NCBI GenBank assembly: GCA_003510215.1
Contig: DOKQ01000056.1
Span: 1 to 5,152 of the forward strand
Direction: 5' to 3'
Length of the DNA stretch: 5,152 nt
From: Erysipelotrichaceae bacterium
Lineage (GTDB): Bacteria > Bacillota_I > Bacilli_A > Erysipelotrichales > Erysipelotrichaceae
Each line of letters starts with the position of its first letter. The stretch's first letter is position 1. This document shows, one piece after another, positions 1 to 4,695 of this stretch. The notes under the pieces were generated by a model. The model was given only the letters and a program-made list of their open reading frames with translations, searched no databases and was not told the origin of the DNA. Both the position numbers and the translations under genes were made by a program.

Positions 1-869
1 CGGTCTGGATTTGCTTTTAAATCCTGCACCTCACTTAATACCGTAATGGTATCAAGAAGATCATCGATTCCCATGCCGGTTAGGGCTGAAATCTTAACAA
101 AGATGGTGTCCCCACCCCATTCCTCAGGCATAAGTCCAAGGTCTGCCATGGAACTCATAATCTTGTCTGGATTAATGTAAGGTTTGTCCATTTTGTTCAC
201 AGCGACAATAATCGGTACTTTCGCTGCTTTCGCATGGTCGACTGCTTCGCGGGTTTGAGGCATCACACCATCATCCGCTGCAACAACGATAATTGTAATA
301 TCTGTGACTCTTGCTCCACGTGCCCGCATCTGAGTGAAGGCTTCATGGCCGGGTGTATCTAAAAATGTAACTTTCTTCCCTTTAACGTTTACCTGGTAGG
401 CACCAATATGCTGTGTGATACCTCCAAATTCGCCTTCAACAACCTTCGTTTTACGGATGGTATCGAGCAAGGTGGTTTTCCCGTGGTCAACGTGACCCAT
501 AATTGTAACAATCGGAGGACGTGACTGAAGTGATGCAGGATCATCTTCCTTCTCATCTTCAAGACTGGTTTCGTCAAAAATTTCTTCTTTGACTGCTTCA
601 ACATTATACTCCATACAGACAAGTTGAATTAACTCCTCATCCATAGCCGTATTAATGGTGACCATTTTTCCAAGCATAAAGAGCAACTTAATGATATCAC
701 TTGCGTTTTTCTTTAATAGCTCTGCTAATTCACCAACCGTAATCCCTTCAGTATAGGTAATATTTGTGACTTGTTCAACCTGCTTACGCGGGGCAAAACC
801 ACTTTGTTGGGTTCCACGCTGATTTGAACGACGATTGTTTGAACTTCTTTTCTTTGCTGGTTTACTCAT
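1..869 (-). CDS. infB: Translation initiation factor IF-2, N-terminal part (cut by window edge)
   Basis: Translation of the minus strand from ATG at 869 is open to base 1 and gives 289 residues of IF2, the GTPase that places initiator fMet-tRNA on the 30S subunit and promotes 50S joining in the cytoplasm. Seen directly: a basic Arg/Asn/Gln-rich start (residues 1-30), an IF2_N-type helical domain (about 42-90), a short acidic linker (about 95-112), then a complete translational GTPase G domain. Its motifs are G1 GHVDHGKT (125-132), G2 GGITQ (149-153), G3 DTPGH (171-175), G4 NKMD (225-228) and G5 SAL (261-263). The beta-barrel domains and the C-terminal fMet-tRNA-binding domain lie beyond the window. 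The start is supported by AGAGGTG five bases upstream and by an ATGA overlap with the ylxQ stop. Only about 120 residues precede the G1 motif, shorter than the roughly 220 I recall for Bacillus subtilis IF2. The family call is certain. Confidence 0.97.
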   Translation of the reverse strand, partial: MSKPAKKRSSNNRRSNQRGTQQSGFAPRKQVEQVTNITYTEGITVGELAELLKKNASDIIKLLFMLGKMVTINTAMDEELIQLVCMEYNVEAVKEEIFDETSLEDEKEDDPASLQSRPPIVTIMGHVDHGKTTLLDTIRKTKVVEGEFGGITQHIGAYQVNVKGKKVTFLDTPGHEAFTQMRARGARVTDITIIVVAADDGVMPQTREAVDHAKAAKVPIIVAVNKMDKPYINPDKIMSSMADLGLMPEEWGGDTIFVKISALTGMGIDDLLDTITVLSEVQDLKANPD

Positions 870-1168
870 ACTTTCACCTCTTTCAAACTATTCAAAATGG
901 ATTTACTAAATCCTTGATCCGCAATACCGACAGCCACTCTGTGAGCGCTTAGTGCTGCAGACATTTGTGCGACAGTTCCATAAACGTGGCATGGAATCAG
1001 ATAATGTGCACATTTATTTTGAATATTCTTCTTAGTTCGATCGGATGCATCTTCGCATACAATGACTAAGTTTACACGTTTTTGTGCAATGGCATCAATC
1101 AATAAATCTCCAGATACAAGCTTTCGGGCGGCTTTGGCAATGCCCAATGTTCCATAAATATGATTCAA
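866..1168 (-). CDS. ylxQ: YlxQ, L7Ae/L30e-family RNA-binding protein
   Basis: A 100-residue protein of the L7Ae/L30e/S12e/Gadd45 fold, the small ribosomal-protein-like family encoded between ylxR and infB in many Bacillota. Members bind kink-turn RNA; the cellular role of YlxQ is poorly defined. Family features seen: LGIAKAARKLVSG (8-20), the RNA-contacting segment VCEDASDRTKKNI (37-49), and a C-terminal strand and helix AVGIADQGFSKSI (79-91). The start is TTG, sharing TTGA with the ylxR stop codon TGA. I see no convincing Shine-Dalgarno sequence before it, so translation probably depends on coupling to ylxR. The TTG start is favoured because the N-terminus then begins just before the conserved LG-A--ARK segment, as in Bacillus YlxQ, and no in-frame ATG lies nearby. 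The stop overlaps infB by four bases. Length is normal for the family. Confidence 0.93.
   Translation of the reverse strand: MNHIYGTLGIAKAARKLVSGDLLIDAIAQKRVNLVIVCEDASDRTKKNIQNKCAHYLIPCHVYGTVAQMSAALSAHRVAVGIADQGFSKSILNSLKEVKV
875..881 (-). promoter_or_regulatory. Ribosome binding site of infB inside ylxQ
   Basis: AGAGGTG on the minus strand lies five bases before the infB ATG at 869 and within the last codons of ylxQ. With the ATGA stop/start overlap it fixes the infB start and suggests ribosomes finishing ylxQ can reinitiate on infB. Confidence 0.8.
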
Positions 1169-1422
1169 TGGTCAAACATCGCTTTCAGCTGCTCGTATAT
1201 CTGTTCAGGAATCTGGGTTTCAAGGGCTTTTGCCAGTGATTGACGCTTTATTGCGATTTCTACTGCTTCCTTACTTCGTTTCAGGTAGGCGCCACGTCCG
1301 TTTTTCCGACCGGATTCATCAATCACGATTTCTCCTTCAGGAGTACGGACAATTCGAAGCAACTCTTTTTTAGGCAGTTGTTCAAAGGTAGCCACACATT
1401 TTCTTAAAGGGACTTTTTTCAT
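1165..1422 (-). CDS. rnpM: RnpM (YlxR), RNase P modulator / nucleic-acid-binding protein
   Basis: An 85-residue basic protein of the YlxR (DUF448) family. Family members bind RNA; the Bacillus subtilis protein has been reported to bind the RNase P RNA and modulate tRNA 5' processing, and YlxR has also been described as a nucleoid-associated regulator. Signatures seen are PLRKC (5-9), PKKELLRIVR (17-26), and the glycine/arginine loop GRKNGRGAYL (38-47). Only one cysteine is present, so a zinc knuckle of the kind seen in some relatives is unlikely. The ATG at 1422 has an excellent AAGGAGG five bases upstream and follows the nusA stop by 15 bases. The TGA stop is shared with the ylxQ start in TTGA. 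Its place directly after nusA is diagnostic. The call is firm at family level; the RNase P role is transferred from the literature, not visible here. Confidence 0.94.
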   Translation of the reverse strand: MKKVPLRKCVATFEQLPKKELLRIVRTPEGEIVIDESGRKNGRGAYLKRSKEAVEIAIKRQSLAKALETQIPEQIYEQLKAMFDH

Positions 1423-1427
1423 TTGAG

Positions 1428-1434
1428 CCTCCTT
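1428..1434 (-). promoter_or_regulatory. Ribosome binding site of ylxR (rnpM)
   Basis: AAGGAGG on the minus strand, five bases before ATG at 1422, in the 15-base gap after the nusA stop. It is a near-perfect complement of the 16S rRNA 3' end and is the strongest site in this half of the operon. It may also feed the coupled ylxQ gene downstream. Confidence 0.85.
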
Positions 1435-1437
1435 GAA

Positions 1438-3207
1438 TTATTCGTTATCGTAGTACTCGTCAAATTCATCGAAATCAATTTCATCTTCGATCCAGGTATT
1501 AGCAGCTTCTGCCTCTTCCATACGACGAATTTCTTCCAACTCTTCTTCAGAGTAGGTAGGCATGATTTCGTAGTCTTTGTGTTTCAGAATTTCAGCCACA
1601 TTCAAGCGTGCTTCAGTCTCCTGTTTTGGTTTACGACGATAATCTCTCTCTTTTTCTTTCTTCTCAACCGGACGAGTTGCATCCGCAAGTTTTTCAAACT
1701 TGGAAACATAATCGCGGCGTTCTTTAATTTCACGTTTTTGACGTTTCTCAACTTTTTCAACTTCAACATCCTGAATAACTTTCTCAGACTTCTTAATGTT
1801 GACATCAGCCACATGTTCCATGCGCTTATGTGCTTTGTCCCATGCGATTGTTTCCTTCGGTTCTTCTTTCACTTCAATGACTTTTTCCAACTCAACGCTA
1901 GAATCATCTTCACTGACTTCCTCAACCTCAGCAACTTCCTCAACCATAGCAACTTTCGCAGCTTCTTCTTCAGCCTTCTTCAACAGCGCAGCTTCTTTTG
2001 CAGCAGCCAATTGGGCTTCTTTTTCAAGTTTTTCAGCCAGCAGTGCTTCAGCCTTCGCAGCAGCTTCTGCCGCAAGTTTAGCTGCTTCACGCTCACGTCT
2101 TTCTTGAAGTTTAGCTTCCAGTTCATTAAGGTAATCCTGATAACGACCTTGCCAGTCAACACCTTTTTCCTCAATTTCAGTACGTGATTTAATATCAATC
2201 TTCATTCCGGTTAAACGAACAGCCAGGCGAGCATTTTTACCCTTCTTACCAATAGCCAGTGATAATTGATTATCTTCCACAACAACAAGTAAACCACGTT
2301 TCTCTTCAGATGGGAAAACCGCAGAAACCTGTGCAGGAGATAAGGCATTCTTGATAAGATCAGGAACATTTTCGCTCCATTCGAAGATATCAATCTTTTC
2401 ACCTTTTAACTCTTCGATGACAACCTGAACACGTGATCCACGAGGACCGATACATGCTCCAATTGGGTCAACATCGTCACGCTTGGAGGCAACGGCCATT
2501 TTGGTGCGTTCACCAGGCTCACGGGCAATGGCTTTAATTTCAACAATTCCCTGATAAATTTCAGGAACCTCACGTTCAAACAGACGTTTAACAAGCTTGG
2601 CATCTGCGCGTGAAACAAGCACTTGTGCACCTTTAGTTTCCCGATTGACTTCTGTGATGACGACACGCATATTTGTGCCCTCAACATATCGTTCATTTGG
2701 CATCTGAGCAGCTTTTGGCATCATAGCCAATGTCTTCCCGAGGTTCACGACCACAAATTTTTCCTCAACAGATTCAATTTGCCCAATGACCATTTCATCG
2801 AGTTTGTCGATGTATTCTTCATAGATTGAAAGTTTTTCAGCCTCTCGAATTTTTTGCTTCATGACATTTTTGGCTAAAAGTGCTGCTGCACGTCCAAGTC
2901 CATCAATATTTACTTTCTCTTCAAAGAAATCACCAATCTGCAGATCAGCATTTCTGCGTTTCGCAAGTTCAAGTGAAATTTCCAATTCATCATCTTCCAC
3001 TTCCTCAACAACGGTATATTGCTGATAGACGGTGATTTCTCCGGATTTTTCGTTGATATCCACACGAACCAGAGCATCTGGAATTTCAATGTGCTTCCGG
3101 TAAGCTTTAGCTAGAGCTTCCTGAAGAGCAGACACAACAATTTCCTTGGAGATGTTTCTTTCACTTTCAATTGCCGAAATAGCCAATAAAAAATCTTTAA
3201 CGTTCAT
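1438..3207 (-). CDS. nusA: Transcription termination/antitermination factor NusA with long charged C-terminal extension
   Basis: NusA binds RNA polymerase and the nascent RNA and affects pausing, intrinsic termination and antitermination. The conserved core is complete: RNA-polymerase-binding N-terminal domain (about 1-125), S1 domain (about 136-200), KH1 with IGPRG (253-257) and KH2 with IGKKGKNAR (319-327). ATG at 3207 has AAAAGGAG five bases upstream and follows the rimP stop by 12 bases. The core ends near residue 345, where a Bacillus-type NusA would be almost finished (about 370 residues). This protein continues to 589. The extension holds an Ala/Glu/Lys helix or coiled coil (about 354-420), an acidic stretch (421-450), a basic Lys/Arg-rich part with a YVSKFEKLADATRP island (500-513), and an acidic aromatic tail (about 548-589) ending in Asp/Glu alternating with Phe/Tyr. 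It does not resemble the AR1/AR2 acidic repeats of Escherichia coli NusA by eye. Core identity is certain; the extension's function is unknown. Confidence 0.98.
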   Translation of the reverse strand: MNVKDFLLAISAIESERNISKEIVVSALQEALAKAYRKHIEIPDALVRVDINEKSGEITVYQQYTVVEEVEDDELEISLELAKRRNADLQIGDFFEEKVNIDGLGRAAALLAKNVMKQKIREAEKLSIYEEYIDKLDEMVIGQIESVEEKFVVVNLGKTLAMMPKAAQMPNERYVEGTNMRVVITEVNRETKGAQVLVSRADAKLVKRLFEREVPEIYQGIVEIKAIAREPGERTKMAVASKRDDVDPIGACIGPRGSRVQVVIEELKGEKIDIFEWSENVPDLIKNALSPAQVSAVFPSEEKRGLLVVVEDNQLSLAIGKKGKNARLAVRLTGMKIDIKSRTEIEEKGVDWQGRYQDYLNELEAKLQERREREAAKLAAEAAAKAEALLAEKLEKEAQLAAAKEAALLKKAEEEAAKVAMVEEVAEVEEVSEDDSSVELEKVIEVKEEPKETIAWDKAHKRMEHVADVNIKKSEKVIQDVEVEKVEKRQKREIKERRDYVSKFEKLADATRPVEKKEKERDYRRKPKQETEARLNVAEILKHKDYEIMPTYSEEELEEIRRMEEAEAANTWIEDEIDFDEFDEYYDNE

Positions 3208-3219
3208 TTTGTCTCCTTT

Positions 3220-3687
3220 TTAAAGCGTAACGGCTAAACGAATCATGGATACGTTCCCGTAATCTGTTTTCACAGTTTTTTTTCTTTGTTTGTCGCGATA
3301 TTCAATCACCAGCTCATTTGAATCAAATGATAACAATGTCCCCGTGACATCCTGTTTTTTATCGACTGTCTGATGAAACTTCGCATAAACATGTTTTCCG
3401 ACGGCGTGTAAAACTTCTTTTTCACTACGTAATGCTCGTTCTGCACCGGCAGAGCAGACTTCAAGATAATACTCAAAATCCATAGCATCCATTTCATCAA
3501 GAACTTCAGATAAATGATTTGATACCTCTTGACAGGTATCAATATCCATTGATCCATCCTCTTTGGTAATTGCGACTTGCAAAATGCGCATGCTACCCTG
3601 TTGAACCCATTTACATTCATACAACGAAACGTTGTGTTGTTCACATATCGAAAGGATATGTGGTGTTAATTGTTCGATTTGAGTCAT
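3220..3687 (-). CDS. rimP: Ribosome maturation factor RimP
   Basis: A 155-residue RimP (YlxS/YhbC family), an assembly factor that binds the immature 30S subunit and helps pseudoknot and S12-region maturation. It has the expected two-part layout: an alpha/beta N-terminal domain (about 1-82) with the family segment LEVCSAGAERAL (75-86), and an SH3-like C-terminal domain (about 88-153). The signature usually reads SSPG-xRPL; here it is CSAGAERAL, a conservative variant. The start is ATG at 3687 with AAGGGGGT ending four bases upstream. The frame stays open to a TTG at 3780, but that stretch is the promoter and leader hairpin, and starting at 3687 gives the normal family length (about 150-156). 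It is the first gene of the nusA operon, 12 bases before nusA. Confidence 0.96.
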   Translation of the reverse strand: MTQIEQLTPHILSICEQHNVSLYECKWVQQGSMRILQVAITKEDGSMDIDTCQEVSNHLSEVLDEMDAMDFEYYLEVCSAGAERALRSEKEVLHAVGKHVYAKFHQTVDKKQDVTGTLLSFDSNELVIEYRDKQRKKTVKTDYGNVSMIRLAVTL

Positions 3688-3692
3688 AACTA

Positions 3693-3699
3693 CCCCCTT
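3693..3699 (-). promoter_or_regulatory. Ribosome binding site of rimP, possibly subject to alternative pairing
   Basis: AAGGGGG on the minus strand lies five bases before ATG at 3687 and sets the rimP start. It differs by one base from the ideal AAGGAGG and the change allows a G-U pair with 16S rRNA. The same AAGGGG can pair, with one G-U, with CUCCUU in the 3' arm of the upstream hairpin (3713-3718) across a 13-base loop. Confidence 0.8.
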
Positions 3700-3709
3700 G
3701 CAAACAAAG

Positions 3710-3745
3710 ACGAAGGAGTGGCATGACCACTCCCTGTTACTTCGT
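3710..3745 (-). promoter_or_regulatory. Bulged stem-loop in the rimP 5' leader
   Basis: On the minus strand, ACGAAG (3740-3745) pairs with CTTCGT (3710-3715), and GAGTGG (3727-3732) pairs with CCACTC (3716-3721). The loop is TCATG, and a one-sided 7-base bulge TAACAGG sits on the 5' strand. The predicted transcript starts at or within a few bases of the 5' foot of this stem. A competing register pairs AGGGAGTGG with CCACTCCTT (nine pairs, one G-U) and leaves only ACG/CGT below. No clean run of U follows, so it is a poor intrinsic terminator; a leader or regulatory element, or a 5' stabiliser, is more likely. A leader RNA upstream of rimP-nusA-infB is known in gammaproteobacteria; I cannot say whether this one is related. 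Confidence 0.75.
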
Positions 3746-3751
3746 GACTTA

Positions 3752-3780
3752 ATTATACACAATTTATAACTGAAAATCAA
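3752..3780 (-). promoter_or_regulatory. Sigma-A-type promoter of the rimP-nusA-infB operon
   Basis: Minus-strand -35 TTGATT (3775-3780) and perfect -10 TATAAT (3752-3757) are separated by exactly 17 bases of mostly A/T. A start about seven bases past the -10 falls near 3745, giving a leader of about 58 bases before the rimP ATG. The -35 box begins 11 bases beyond the last base of the upstream E1-like gene. Promoter quality and position make it the probable main promoter of the translation operon. Confidence 0.85.
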
Positions 3781-3790
3781 GAAAATACCA

Positions 3791-4465
3791 TCACAGACGA
3801 ATCACCGTATATTCATGATGCAACAGATTTACCACTAATAACTGATGTCGCAAATCAGACGGTATGTTCAATAGTACTTTAGTCACTTCAGCCGTTTCGA
3901 TAGCGGCAAGAAGTGCTGGTGTGAAGGAAGGATTTCCCAGTTCAGTTTCAATCCCCTGCTCCACATCACTCGGATATATCTTTGACAGCGTGTCATCATG
4001 TGGATAAACGACAGTACACTGACCATACCAACCGGCAATGGAAGCGCTGACCAGTGGAACGTTTAGCTGCTTAGCCAGTTGCTGAAGCATAAGACGAGTA
4101 GAAATGCGATCAACCGCATCCACAATGCAATGCGCGTCCTTAACTTCATCCATACAATCTAAATCCAGTCGTTTACTGTAACTGATGACTTCGATCTCAG
4201 AATTGATTCTATTCAGCTCTTCTTTAACGATTTCTGCTTTGCTCTTGCCAATCACATCTTCCGTTGAAAAACGCTGTCGATTCAGATTCGAAGTATCAAA
4301 AACATCCGAATCATAGCAAATAATTCGTCCGATACCCAACCGTGCGCATTGTTCAATCACATGCCCGCCAAGTCCACCACATCCAACCACAACGACCGTC
4401 TTCTGCTTGAGTAATTTCTGGTTTTCTATTGAAATTGTTGATTGGTTACGAAGATAGCGTTCCAT
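3791..4465 (-). CDS. ThiF/MoeB/HesA-family E1-like adenylyltransferase (probable activator of the adjacent MoaD-like protein)
   Basis: A 224-residue ThiF-fold enzyme. The family adenylates the C-terminal glycine of a ThiS/MoaD-type sulfur carrier using Mg-ATP. Seen: RYLRNQ (3-8) matching the N-terminal arginine motif, nucleotide loop VVGCGGLGG (26-34), YDSDVFDTSNLNRQ (51-64) with the ribose-contacting Asp and the NLxRQ arginine, GKSKAE (73-78) with the conserved lysine, DAVD (116-119), and the terminal helix FTPALLAAIETAEVTKVLL (181-199). It is shorter than Escherichia coli ThiF and MoeB (about 250 residues). It has no CxxC pair anywhere, so the structural zinc of classical MoeB/ThiF is absent. 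Six cysteines are scattered, including C150 after the domain's GQ. ATG at 4465 overlaps the small-protein stop by one base (TAATG), and GGAGG lies six bases upstream. Linkage to an AOR-type gene argues for tungsten/molybdenum pterin sulfuration rather than thiamine synthesis; that is inference. Annotated equivalents might be called moeB, thiF or hesA. Confidence 0.9.
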   Translation of the reverse strand: MERYLRNQSTISIENQKLLKQKTVVVVGCGGLGGHVIEQCARLGIGRIICYDSDVFDTSNLNRQRFSTEDVIGKSKAEIVKEELNRINSEIEVISYSKRLDLDCMDEVKDAHCIVDAVDRISTRLMLQQLAKQLNVPLVSASIAGWYGQCTVVYPHDDTLSKIYPSDVEQGIETELGNPSFTPALLAAIETAEVTKVLLNIPSDLRHQLLVVNLLHHEYTVIRL

Positions 4466-4695
4466 TATCCACCTCCAAGTACATGCAATACTAAAATGTC
4501 ATCTGAATCACTTACCAGGTCTTCCAGGGTGATCTTTGTTGTGCCAGAAAGAAACGATAACTGCTTTTTTATGCTATTGAAAGGCGTTGCGATTAACACA
4601 TCTTTTAACACAGTATCTTCATTTAGCAGAACGATGACCTCTTTTGGTAACTCCGGATTAATGCCAATGTAGCGGAGTTTCATTATGCTGATCAC
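4465..4695 (-). CDS. MoaD/ThiS-like beta-grasp sulfur carrier protein with Gly-Gly-Gly tail
   Basis: A 76-residue ubiquitin-like protein. MoaD/ThiS carriers are adenylated on a C-terminal glycine by an E1-like partner, converted to a thiocarboxylate and donate sulfur to molybdopterin or thiazole. Seen: opening strand MKLRYIG (5-11), a helix around 29-36, the late turn VSDSDDILVLHVL (61-73), equivalent to the usual DGDxIxxLPxV, and a C-terminal GGG (74-76) at the exact end. GTG at 4695 is preferred because GGAAG lies nine bases upstream. The alternative ATG at 4683 has no suitable site and would give 72 residues. The gene overlaps the oxidoreductase end by 38 bases in another frame and runs into the E1 gene by one base. 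Sequence alone does not separate MoaD from ThiS; the AOR neighbour suggests a tungsten or molybdenum pterin role. Confidence 0.85.
   Translation of the reverse strand: MISIMKLRYIGINPELPKEVIVLLNEDTVLKDVLIATPFNSIKKQLSFLSGTTKITLEDLVSDSDDILVLHVLGGG
4472..4476 (-). promoter_or_regulatory. Ribosome binding site of the E1-like gene, formed by the glycine-tail codons
   Basis: GGAGG on the minus strand lies six bases before ATG at 4465. It consists of the GGA and GG of the GGA-GGT-GGA codons that encode the terminal glycines of the MoaD-like protein. The same bases therefore encode the tail and recruit ribosomes for the enzyme expected to modify it. Confidence 0.85.

Noticed and set aside
389..622. 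77-residue minus-strand frame in the left part of the window.
   Set aside because: It lies inside infB in another frame. The infB frame shows all five GTPase motifs and is open across the whole region.
1796..2107. 103-residue Ser/Ala-rich plus-strand open frame.
   Set aside because: A shadow of the Ala/Glu/Lys helix of NusA; the composition follows directly from the antisense codons.
1423..2187. 254-residue open frame on the plus strand opposite nusA, rich in Phe, Leu and Ser.
   Set aside because: It mirrors the GAA/AAA-rich codons of the NusA charged tail (TTC/TTT on the other strand), has no family resemblance, and NusA in the opposite frame is unmistakable.
3700..3745. Leader hairpin read as an intrinsic terminator of the E1-like gene.
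   Set aside because: The following bases CGTCTTTGTTTGC have no continuous U run and the stem is interrupted by a 7-base bulge. Weak attenuation cannot be excluded.
3710..3745. Leader hairpin as a kink-turn bound by the operon's own L7Ae-like YlxQ (autoregulation).
   Set aside because: A kink-turn needs tandem G-A pairs next to a three-base bulge, with GA on the opposite strand. Here the 3' strand is fully paired, with no free GA, so the motif is absent despite the attractive logic.
3688..3780. 31-residue N-terminal extension of RimP starting at TTG 3780.
   Set aside because: The TTG is part of the -35 box and the stretch covers the promoter and hairpin; the ATG at 3687 has a strong ribosome binding site and gives the normal length.
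4465..4695. Calling the carrier gene thiS and the E1 gene thiF of a thiamine pathway.
   Set aside because: No thiG, thiH or other thiamine gene or TPP riboswitch is visible, and the linked gene is an AOR-type pterin enzyme; a neutral family name is safer.
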